NCBI GenBank assembly: GCA_905147135.1
Contig: LR990043.1
Span: 23,003,584-23,067,583, forward strand
Reading direction: 5' to 3'
DNA: 64,000 bases
From: Blastobasis lacticolella
Taxonomy: Eukaryota > Arthropoda > Insecta > Lepidoptera > Blastobasidae
A model generated the notes under the pieces. The model had not been told where the DNA came from and searched no databases. It was given only the letters and a program-made list of their open reading frames with translations. Below, in pieces: positions 34,901 through 40,410 of this stretch. The position numbers were made by a program, and so were the translations under genes. Every line of letters starts with the position of its first letter. Within the stretch, counting starts at the first letter, position 1.

Positions 34901-36104
34901 ATATTTTATCTTAAAATAAATTTGAGATACCTAGGAAAATGCAATAATATATAACCCTGGTGTGGTGGCAGAGTAGAATTGGCAGGGTGTCGTACAAGGT
35001 GACTAATGTAATATACCAGAAAATGGGCACTGGACTGATAAGCTGGTGATATGATATAACCCAAGGTATCAAAATATTGCATGTTAAATAGGTATACCTA
35101 TTCAACTAATTCTTTTATGTGGGATTTGTGTTTCTATGTAAGAAAACAAGGGTAGGTAGGTGTAGGGTATGTGTATGGTAGGGTAGGAGTAGAACACCAC
35201 GCTAATTAAGTTGTGCCGGGCCAGCTAGTATATATTATACAAATATTTTTAGTGTATATAAACATACTTAACATATTTTGTGAAACAAAAATGTATAATA
35301 TAAATTACTAACATACCTTCAGAAACATCTTTGGGAACATATGACCTCCACCATCGAAATATAAGATAGCCATCTTGGATCCGAAGCGTATAATCATAGT
35401 TCATATAGACCACATCACGGAACATGATCTTGCCAGAAAGGGCATTTACAGTGAACGAACCTGCAAAGAATAGAACATATTTTACTAAACATTACACAAT
35501 ATTCCACAAAGTGAGTCACTTTTGAAATAATGCAATTTTTTATCATCATTTACCTTTTTTGCACCTTTTTTTATCATTATTTATTTTTTGCACCTTTTGA
35601 TTTGATTCATAATAAAAAAATGCTTTGCAAAAATAAGGTAAAGATGCGGGTTAGTCGCCCAATCTTTATAAATCAGAGTAAGATGGTAAATATTAAGTAA
35701 GTAATTATTGTCAGGCCAGGGTGCAGTAACTGCTTACTATCATATGGGTTGTATGTTTGTTCCCATCCTATTAGTATAAAAAATAGGGATGTAGAATAAA
35801 ACTTTTCTATTCTTTTAGAATCTAAAATATAGATAGTTCGTTTTATTAAAGAAACAGGCAAGAACTTACCAATTTTGAAATTGTCATCATGAAAATAGAT
35901 CTTGTTTATGATTTTAGTGAGGAGATATCCGAGCAAGCGACTGTTATAGTAGACGACGTATACCGCCCAGATGGAGGCTGTGGTGAGGGACACCAGCAGC
36001 AGGGCGAAGTTGCGGTCCATGGTGATATCCGCGAAGTCCAGCGAGGAGGAGTTCCAGCGCTGCGCCACCGGGCCCGCCGCCGCCGTGCTCGCCTCCCTGG
36101 ACAT
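3920..36104 (-). CDS. tweek: Bridge-like lipid transfer protein (Tweek/BLTP1), N-terminal two thirds
   Basis: Orthologue of Drosophila Tweek, human BLTP1/KIAA1109 and worm LPD-3: an ER-anchored giant rod with a hydrophobic groove that carries phospholipids between membranes at contact sites. Exons, high to low: 36104-35870, 35460-35317, 28462-23372, 23213-23050, 10466-10081, 9992-9317, 9243-8665, 8593-8455, 8316-8038, 7734-7266, 7076-6302, 6225-6106, 4962-4768, 4019-3920. All junctions keep phase (9352 nt, about 3117 codons). Recognisable family stretches occur in order: YYNSR after the membrane segment, GKIMFRDVVY, LIPVIK, EPPRYMGEGFVVM, GPWADRQRD, NQHNWIDCS, KTRRLWFMWP, GYIMFECGLE, STDLLNHLVFVQKVFMK, ELELSNR, FFKTRI. 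The last exon stops in mid-codon and the rest lies left of position 1. Assignment is from recalled similarity to the human protein. The gene is near-certain; single splice sites are less so, the acceptor of exon 9 least. Confidence 0.94.
4524..4721 (+). pseudogene. IS630/mariner-like DDE transposase fragment
   Basis: One frame reads KRIIPNLEPGSVAVMDNASYHSV then LEEIPTTAWNKPQILTSL. This is the second catalytic Asp block (MDNASYHS) typical of IS630-Tc1-mariner (DDE_3) transposases, followed by the usual EEIP..W segment. Two in-frame stops (TGA at 4539, TAG near 4620) and absence of the rest show a relic. It sits in the tweek intron between exons 14 and 13. Confidence 0.6.
4813..4860 (+). repeat. 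(GGC)n run coding alanines in tweek exon 13
   Basis: An almost pure CGG/GGC trinucleotide tract of about 35 bases encodes about 12 alanines on the minus strand. Such tracts are length-variable and also produce Gly- and Arg-rich shadow frames here. Confidence 0.85.
5119..5853 (+). mobile_element. LINE 3' fragment (RT C-terminus)
   Basis: An open frame to 5613 encodes LEYCSSIWNPQHECHVSRIERIQKRFLFFL..SLRNRRSVADQMFLFKIVRGLIDC, aligned throughout with the C-terminus of the LINE at 1561-3106 but clearly diverged. The 3' UTR ends CTGTTGGCAAATAAAATAAATAAAT. It is 5'-truncated and antisense to tweek, in intron 12. An A/T-only hairpin (5930-5957) and filler follow. Confidence 0.8.
6106..7076 (-). CDS. 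tweek: tweek exons 11-12
   Basis: Exon 11 (7076-6302, 775 nt) encodes VGVGKSQALYSWEAG, VSVGAVRVDLPQHPVALHGVM, AALLPSLQAQYKMERVHAAGV and STDLLNHLVFVQKVFMK, each a close match to human BLTP1. Exon 12 (6225-6106, 120 nt) encodes EVNEVVQKVYGGEKPVPLWGE..LLFSLVIRIE, matching human EVNEVIQKVSGGEQPIPLWNE. Exon 11 contains two Ala/Gly/Pro-rich inserts not present in the human protein. Confidence 0.92.
7266..8316 (-). CDS. tweek: tweek exons 9-10
   Basis: Exon 9 (8316-8038, 279 nt) encodes a poorly conserved linker rich in Gly, Ala and Pro, ending SFAQKLRSTGKSVKGRLG. I chose the TTTCAG acceptor at 8317 for its pyrimidine tract; an alternative AG about 20 bases inside it keeps the frame. Exon 10 (7734-7266, 469 nt) encodes CWRTVYQLLDLYASVPDADT (human CWQNMYKLLNFYSLISD), LGVVVAGNARIHRTRLLASLSGL (human IVFGIGMVNRTHLEADIGGL) and STIVLLEGLPP. 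The 303-base intron between them holds an AT microsatellite. Confidence 0.83.
7744..7832 (+). repeat. AT-rich microsatellite (TTTAT / ATATT)n
   Basis: Imperfect TTAT and ATTATATT units fill the start of tweek intron 9 next to the acceptor of exon 10. No coding content. Confidence 0.8.
8455..9992 (-). CDS. tweek: tweek exons 6-8
   Basis: Exon 6 (9992-9317, 676 nt) encodes RLDWNLVSTASPAINAWLNPCNRL and LRRGVVVLARQW, as in human LLSTATPAVGAWL and LKKGLVALARQW. Exon 7 (9243-8665, 579 nt) holds HQVFQPLLGALGV and LYISRGQLKKHISTMINFNV. Exon 8 (8593-8455, 139 nt) encodes VNMPLLRLLHQITSMYQNVKA, matching human VDMALVRLIHQFSTMIDDIKA. The introns between them are only 73 and 71 bases, and the one before exon 6 is 88. 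All use GT-AG. An apparent 518-codon frame across this stretch is read-through of the short GC-rich introns. Confidence 0.88.
10081..10466 (-). CDS. tweek: tweek exon 5
   Basis: 386 bases between an AATACAG acceptor and a GTGACT donor. It begins WGSGSTSDGSSGYIMFECGLEGVTITAAQ, matching human KWGWIMFECGLENLTIKGG, and ends ELDLKVVWFNFAAPPRTPITRRIDYTR, matching LTIKEIWFSFAAPTNVRSHTHAF. Between them is a long Ala/Pro/Gly linker absent from the human protein and GC-rich enough to create long antisense frames. LINE sequence begins within about ten bases upstream of the acceptor. Confidence 0.9.
10470..12421 (+). mobile_element. Decayed LINE (jockey/CR1 type) abutting tweek exon 5
   Basis: Pieces in order: an endonuclease part (10472-10786: NIACVYIPHGSGY, LLTGDFNNSCSNW, IFDLIL); RT fingers and palm (10847-11413: NYRPISKLCQFGKILE, QHGFFRGRSVETDL, DAVYTDFSKAFD, SSGVPQGSHLGPLLFILYI); YADDT just after a stop near 11412; C-terminus (11530-12030: DLGVIMDSNLTF, LEFASSVWHPFYSVHIDRIERVQKKFV). 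Frame breaks and an internal deletion between endonuclease and RT make it inactive. It ends TTTCTAATAAAATAAAAA. Confidence 0.85.
16264..16505 (-). mobile_element. RTE LINE 3' fragment
   Basis: On the minus strand it codes the RTE C-terminal region and ends in the lepidopteran RTE finish (..GAGGCCTTTGCCCATCAG.. then TGATATGATGATGATGATGA). It matches the end of the RTE element at 28625-31418, about 80 percent by eye. Nested inside the 14580-18152 element. Confidence 0.75.
17262..17467 (+). other. Promoter-like stretch and short frame resembling a transposon HTH protein start
   Basis: A pyrimidine tract leads to TTCAGTTCG near 17273 (arthropod initiator-like TCAGT). About 105 bases later ATG at 17378 opens MPRANERHRYDAQEYFNMLMCYGAN. 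This resembles the start of insect transposon proteins with a DUF4817-type helix-turn-helix (ER.RY..EEY.NM...YG). A TAA follows at 17465, and a GTAAGT at about 17494. It may be what remains of the element's own gene. The similarity is from memory. Confidence 0.35.
19200..20372 (-). mobile_element. Jockey-like LINE 3' fragment
   Basis: 5'-truncated copy of the same family as the element at 61019-64000. On the minus strand it runs from IIDRALLTKFPKYGIPEGLCNW through SIHCYADDS to the C-terminus (RPHMEYCSHLWAG..LLNPLDSVQRRAVRI, SLCVFYRLYNGECSEEL) and a T-rich (poly-A on its own strand) end at 19201-19210. A short deletion after LVSEID and several stops are present. Positions 20373-20500 hold another LINE 3' UTR ending AAATAAAAAAAATTAATTG. 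Confidence 0.85.
20500..22975 (+). mobile_element. Decayed LINE (jockey/CR1 type) with nested LINE tails
   Basis: Frames in order: 20645-20956 (VTRRDVRSRNSIPLWYSNALKRN), 20992-21180 (FSDYFNLVFEPPSD), 21341-21565 (LCQFCKILEKIVTSQIF, QHGFIEGRCVESSL, DAVYTDFAKAFD), 21580-21730 (SGVPQGSHLGPLLFILYI), 22168-22390 (MDSKMNFVPHIHKM..HIDRIE). It is closest to the element at 10470-12421. Frameshifts throughout. Two foreign tails break the palm region: a minus-oriented one at 21735-21795 and a plus-oriented one at 21955-22035. Confidence 0.8.
23050..23213 (-). CDS. tweek: tweek exon 4
   Basis: 164 bases between a GTCGTAG acceptor and a GTAACG donor, entering in phase 1 and leaving in phase 0. It encodes GKIHGQLRRIRN..DVTITGIPAHLSRVAFTLARE, aligning with human HRVHGQLRGLD..AITAIPFEKSKVLFTLEE. 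A short (GCC)n run gives five alanines. It is followed by a 12.6-kb intron (10467-23049) made almost wholly of LINE and TIR-element sequence. Confidence 0.9.
23372..28462 (-). CDS. tweek: tweek exon 3: single 5.09-kb coding exon
   Basis: Open for 5091 bases between a TTTAACAG acceptor and a GTGAGT donor. It starts by completing Asp (G|AC) and ends one base into Gly. It encodes about 1697 residues with landmarks LSIMLNGFELHFYNRCELY, LIPVIK, EPPRYMGEGFVVM, CGKGTDFSYGPWADRQRD, LLFTKNKETNAVHINIGAGSYLEV, NQHNWIDCS, FVERFGFEM, EYAWMMELQLG, TRRLWFMWP and CGCIGGCAFFG. A low-complexity Pro/Ser-rich linker (about 24.6-25.3 kb) follows, then a Val-rich groove segment. Near its 3' end is an alanine expansion (about 23.74-23.82 kb). 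GC content is much higher at both ends than in the middle. Confidence 0.95.
28625..31418 (+). mobile_element. RTE-clade LINE, decayed
   Basis: After a 5' head (28625-28800) come endonuclease parts (KVIQVYAPTSTHSDDEVEAMYEDI, VVMGDFNAKL, WTWVSPDGVTKNEID, GSDHRLV) and a long RT frame 30098-31132 (NFRPISLLTHVYELFSRVI, EQAGFRKGFSTIDHI, AFVDYEKAFDSIE, RGVRQGDVISPKLF, RFADDIVVMAE). The 3' end is TATGCCCAGCAGTGGGCGTC then TGATATGATGATGATGATG. Breaks: the N-terminal endonuclease is missing, there are stops near 29379, 29722 and 31132, and a 13-bp duplication near 30091 shifts the frame. It lies in tweek intron 2, antisense to the gene. Confidence 0.9.
31419..32017. other. Intron sequence, no gene seen
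   Basis: No coding signal. 31680-31930 contains pieces like GGGCTTATCCCGGCC and CTCGGTCTCGGCCGAGAC that look repeat-derived but cannot be placed. Confidence 0.4.
32446..32758 (-). mobile_element. RTE LINE C-terminal fragment
   Basis: On the minus strand: RTPRQLNENAVVDVRSTRFD, RVRNEYIRGSLGMRDIADKIEEARLRWYGHVLR. This is the typical RTE C-terminal block (RNxYIRGSLxVxxIxxKxxExRLRWYGHV). It is a different lineage from the 28625 copy. Nested inside the 32018-33710 element. Confidence 0.8.
32900..33282 (+). pseudogene. R1-type LINE C-terminal fragment
   Basis: Frame 32995-33282 reads LTYAAAAWYRRSSFYVVRSVLIRSQRQALVLLTKAYRSTSSAALLVLAGVVPADLEV, the pattern after the RT domain of R1-like LINEs (xYAAxxW..L...QR..L....YRTxS..AxxVLAGxxPxDL). 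A relic nested in the TIR element; 32778-32994 is out of frame. Confidence 0.65.
33825..33876 (+). mobile_element. Helitron-like 3' terminus
   Basis: GGGTAGGTGTAGGACACCACGCGAACGGAGTCGC..CCACTAGT resembles lepidopteran Helitron ends: a CGCG..GAAG..CGCG stem then CTAG before T. Only this end is seen, cut by the neighbouring TIR element. Confidence 0.45.
33955..34610 (-). mobile_element. LINE 3' fragment (RT C-terminus)
   Basis: The minus-strand frame 34592-34314 reads FLNDARLLYDIIHSGVDSPRLLSRV, then FKFVQS near the end, a LINE C-terminus like those at 1561 and 5119. It ends in an A-rich tail (33955-33990). The GT-rich stretch 34200-34245 is a degenerate microsatellite in its 3' UTR. Confidence 0.65.
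34771..35228 (+). mobile_element. Non-autonomous Helitron-like element
   Basis: Starts TCCATACTAATATTATAAG followed by GGAAAGTTTTGATTG, the usual 5' start of lepidopteran Helitrons. It ends CACGCTAATTAAGTTGTGCC..AGCTAGT, the CTAG-T 3' end after a stem. Near its middle (34955-35035) it carries a copy of the RTE-type 5' head. No Rep/helicase. Confidence 0.55.
35317..35460 (-). CDS. tweek: tweek exon 2: start of the lipid groove
   Basis: 144 bases between a TTTGCAG acceptor and a GTATGT donor, phase 1 at both ends. It encodes GSFTVNALSGKIMFRDVVY..RIQDGYLIFRWWRSYVPK, closely matching the human block GSFSFSVLSGKVMVRE..IRIQDGFIIFRWWK, the chorein-like start of the repeating beta-groove. It is separated from exon 3 by a 6.85-kb intron filled with RTE, TIR and Helitron-like elements. 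Confidence 0.92.
35870..36104 (-). CDS. tweek: tweek exon 1: start codon and membrane anchor
   Basis: ATG at 36104-36102 opens a 78-codon stretch, then a GTAAGT donor at 35869 with one base left over. A Ser/Ala-rich head of about 30 residues precedes a hydrophobic segment (about residues 33-52, FALLLVSL..IWAVYVV), followed by YYNSR, which is shared with the human protein. In BLTP1 this segment anchors the N-terminus in the ER membrane. A second in-frame ATG (MDRN, residue 29) just before the hydrophobic segment is an alternative start. Upstream sequence shows no clear acceptor, so this is probably the first coding exon. Confidence 0.85.
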
Positions 36105-37684
36105 TCCGCACACCTCACAGTCATCACAAAGCCAAACTGAACACGGAAAACTTACGAAAACATCACAAAAGCGAAACTTACATTGTTAGGGAGGCGCCTT
36201 ATGACAAAAGATTCACATTTCACTAGCCATTTATAAACTTTGACCTGAAAAGGAAATCGTACGACGAAAAACACTTCATTTATACGTATAAATCTAGTAG
36301 TACTTTTAATACCGGACCAAGATAATTTATTTTATTGCACTTTACATTACTAATTAGTTTTCAAACCACAATATTTATAAATATAGGCCAAAAAATACGG
36401 GAGGGCGAGTGTGCGAGCAATCTATGTGAATGTGACCAGCTGTTTTGCGAAATCCTACTAAATATTTTGACGGCTGTCAGATAAGTAATACTATAGTCCA
36501 ATAGATGGCACTACCATTATGAAAAAAGCTGGTGATCCGATCGTTTAGGGTTCGGTTTCGAAACTTTTCGTTAAGATTACGTAATACATGCAGGATAAAA
36601 CTCTCGGTTAGTTTGACTTTTATTCTGTAAATTTACACGTGATCTGTTCACGATACGATATCGTCCCGATGCCCGATGCCGATGCGACTGTTACACGACA
36701 GATTCATTCTGAATGTCTTTTGTTGCCACAGGCAGACATCACCACGTCTGGTCTTTAGGTAACCTAGAAGAATAAATAAATGAAAATAAACGTAAATTCA
36801 CGATTAATCCGTTAAAGTTTTTTTTAAATGTCTAAACATTTAAAATATCATTTAGGTACATTTTTGGTACGGAACCCTAAAAAATATAAAATTGTGGACC
36901 GCTATGTACCTACAATATTTGAGTATTAAAATTCTACACATCAAATACTAAATCCGACCCTGTTTACATCGAAATATTTCCATATCTATTTAGACACCGA
37001 AATATAACTCAATTTGCAAAAATCTGTCTTTAATGGCATGTTGTTTTAAGATAAAGATTTCAATTATTGCAAATTAACACTATTACTATTACTATGCATA
37101 TTTTGATCACAATTTCTAAAATTGATTTCCGATAGCCACGACCACGATGGTTTACTTACCCGTGAAAGGATAATTCAGGTGTATTTCCATACTTTGCGCT
37201 TTCACATAACTGTGCAATACATTACCGGTGTAATCTTTTAAATGATTTGATTTAAATTTGATTAGGAAATTATAAAATTTACACCGATGTTTCAAAAGAA
37301 ACGTCTGGTCGTTATTAGCTAGAGCGTGGTGAACGTTCAAAACATTGCGCTCTTCACTTTCTGACAGACTCGTTCCTATGGGTGAAAGAACGGGATAGCA
37401 AGATTCATAATCATTGTAGAGTGAGCGAACAGGGAATATTTGTGATTTGTGTCTAGTCTGTTATGTCTGTGTTTTCCGAGCCAAGGTTGATTTGATTGAT
37501 GTCGTTTTATTATTTGGTTGCTATGTTTCAAACTTACTGCAGTTTTTATTGATTAAAGTGAATTTTGAAGGGTTCATAAAGAAAAGTTTAATTGTTGAAG
37601 TTGTTTTTCCACGCTCGCATTTTCTTAGTTCAAAAAGATAGAGCAAGAATTTTCGCACCACTTAGGTATATAATTAAAGTACCT
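36105..37684. promoter_or_regulatory. Intergenic region between divergent start codons (candidate shared promoter)
   Basis: 1580 bases separate the tweek and CFAP43 start codons and should hold both 5' UTRs and both promoters. No TATA box or clean initiator stands out. Part of it is repeat: 36734-36996 is a copy of a sequence also at 60742-61018, so the usable promoter DNA is probably 36105-36730 and 37000-37684. A minus-strand 62-codon frame at 37152-37340 ending at a possible GTAAGT donor could be a noncoding 5' exon of tweek, but nothing supports it as a gene. Confidence 0.45.
36734..36996 (+). repeat. Interspersed repeat, copy 1
   Basis: About 263 bases from CAGACATCACCACGTCTGG to CCATATCTATTTAGACA, closely matching 60742-61018 in the same orientation (shared TTTTGGTACGGAACCCTAA and ACTAAATCCGACCCTGTTTA). 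No coding potential; class unknown. It lies in the tweek-CFAP43 intergenic region. Confidence 0.8.
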
Positions 37685-40410
37685 ATGGATGACCAAGTAT
37701 CGGAGACATCAATCACCACTGTCGAGGGCGATGAAGAGTTTAAACCAGATGTGAAGTAAGTGCCATACGTAACGTTTAACCGCTTACCATACCATATCAT
37801 ACCTACCATTTCCTTCCAACTAAAGCTCCAAGTCTCCACACCATTAACATTTCGTTTTTATGCCAATGAAATGGTTTGCAATTGCAACCTGAATTTGGAC
37901 AGGTATACTGTAACTATGTGTAGGTAGCCGGGCGGAGAGCGTCGGTAGCCGGGCGGATGAGTATCCAACACGTAAGCGAGAGGTACCGGGTTCGAAACCC
38001 GCTGCGGCCATGTACCAATGCCTCTTTTATGAGTTATGTACATTAGTTGAATACTAACCGACGTTCTTACGGTGAGGGAAAACATCGTGATGAAATCTGC
38101 AAATTCAGGCAACTGAATTTGTTACCATGATGCAATCTGGTCAAGTTCCCCTGGTAGTAGGGTCACGGAGGTCAGATGGTAGTCGATTCACTGTAATTAC
38201 CTGATCGCCAAATCCTGAATCGTGATCAAGGCGAACCCGGACCCGGGCCCTCGTTCGCGAGAGCACAACCGGGACATTAACGCCAAGATGATAATTTATT
38301 TATACTGTAGGTATGTGTAGGGAGCTGTTGCTCTTTTTCCATCTGACAGGAAAAAGTGGTACCTAAAGGGGACTCAAAGTAATAGCCTACACCTATAGCT
38401 AAGTAGGTAGGCAGCTAAATATTTAATTTTTTTAAATAAGTTTAGTGATGTGATGCCGATTATTGGTTGTTCCTGGTATATATGTCGCAGCCGAATGGTT
38501 AAGAAGTATTCAATTAAAAATTTGCGAAATTAAACATAAATCTTTGTGGATATTGTGCCTATCTATATTTCAGATGGGTCAACCCACAAATCCTGAATGC
38601 TGTGACGTTCATTGGGCGCGACGTGTTCGCAGTGGGCCACGACATCTACATAAGTTTCCTGAACCTGAAGACGGGGTCGGAGCTGGTGCACGTGGCGAAC
38701 AGCGCCGAATACGGCGACGGCGTGGACGCGCTGGCTGGTGAGCTTGCGCCAGATTTTAACTACTACACTAGCCTCATTTTTACTTGCAGAAAAACGTAAT
38801 AGCTAGTGCCTACTATGATCACAGTGTGAATATTTGGTCGATAATTCAATACTGGCCGGACAGAAACTGAGGTAGTGTTGCTGCTATAGGGTCTGCGGTG
38901 CCCACTGCCTATTCTGCTCTCTACAACTTCTAAACAACTCACATTTTGAAACAGCTCAAACGGGCAGGCAGACAGCCCAAACCGATAAAGATCGTCACCC
39001 ATTGCGATGTGCACTTAGATTTAATTAATTTAATGGCTTTGATTAATTTGCCCATTACAACGCTATGTTTTAATATCGCCGAAACTACTGAAATAGATAA
39101 GGCGTGGTGGCAGTGGTGCACCTCCTTGCATATCTTGTTCAGAGATTCGTGTCCTGTTCCAAAAAAATATGGTGTACAGCTCATTAATAAGCTCAAGATG
39201 TATATCTATTTCAGGTCATAAGTCGACAGTTTTTTGCTATGCTGAAAAAGTAAAAGCCGCCAGAATTTTTATCATGATATACCCATCGTTTTCAATATTA
39301 GCAGAGCTTAAGGGTAAGTCGCTTATTTATTTTTATACCTGATCTGCTTCTAGTACGGATCTTACTGGATGGTACGGTTTACTCATATGACCATACTGTG
39401 TAGTGCCCTTTTTCAAATATTTATTTAAAGAGCTTGATTACATTAAAGCGACTATACCGCTCTATATTTTTACATTTTTATAATAAAAATGGGTTTGAGC
39501 GAAGTTACTTACGCTTCAAAGCCACCGTAACTAATTTATATAGTTCTCGGGCCTCCTTTAACAAAGGAAACACCAGTGGGCCTAGCACAAGTGTGTCCAC
39601 GACTAAGCTCGCGCCGCGTTTGTCTCATTCTCTCAATACTAAGTCGAAAGAGATAGCAATACCTATGTCGCACTTTTTCTCGCTTATCGCGCGCGAGAGC
39701 AACTTGTGCTAGGCCTACAGAGTACTTACATCCACCGACAGTCCAAAATTTTTTTTTAATAATATTGCATTTTTACTCTATGTTGTTCGTTCCGCACACA
39801 TTCCTTTACAATATGATAAACATCTTCAATCGACTTACATTCTAACTCGACTAACTCGTCTCGTAGTTAGGTTTTTAGGATACTGCTCCTAAATGTTACC
39901 AACGGGAATCTATTTTTAAACTTCCGCTACCGTTTTGTATTAAGTAACATACAGGACAATGGACATTTTTATAGAATGGTTCACGATTATTAATCAGTAT
40001 TCGGACGATCTGCGTCGTCGAGCGAATTAATTAATTTATCCTACATCAGACGTAGGTAAGTATTCCAGGATTGCTGATTTTCTAGGCGGGCCCCATAGTT
40101 CTCCGAAGTACCTAGCCGAGACGGCAGCTACCTACAGGGGGTCCAGGAGGGGAAGTCCCGGGAGTGAGCAGATGGGGGCTATATTGTTTTCGCCAGTAGA
40201 ATATACCTATAAATAAGTATTACGAAGGGACTTGTAAATCGATGCAGACACCGAGGTGAACCGGTACAAGGCGCTGTGCATGATGGACGGCGACATGGTG
40301 GCGGGCTTCAGCGGGTTCCCCAACTACCTGGTGTCCGTGTGGAACTGGCGCGCGGGCACGCGGCTGCTGTCGCTGCCCACGGACATCGTGCGCCGCCACC
40401 AGCTCTACAG
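37685..40410 (+). CDS. CFAP43: CFAP43 exons 1-4: N-terminus and first WD blades
   Basis: Exon 1 carries the start MDDQVSETS, an acidic head. Exon 2 begins mid-codon with the family motif KWVNPQILNAVTFIGRDVFAVGHDIYI (human [27 protein letters not shown]). Exon 3 gives HKSTVFCYAEKVKAARIFIMIYP. Exon 4 gives MVAGFSGFPNYLVSVWNWRAG, matching human [20 protein letters not shown]. Donors are GTAAGT, GTGAGC, GTAAGT and GTCCGT. A start upstream of 37685 is not needed. Confidence 0.9.

Noticed and set aside
37152..37340. 62-codon minus-strand frame ending at a GTAAGT
   Set aside because: No similarity recognised and the tweek protein already has a good start at 36104; at most a noncoding 5' exon.
37000..37684. 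RFX X-box upstream of CFAP43
   Set aside because: Expected for a ciliary gene, but reading the stretch gave no convincing RYYNYY-spacer-RRNRAC match. A position-weight-matrix scan would settle it.
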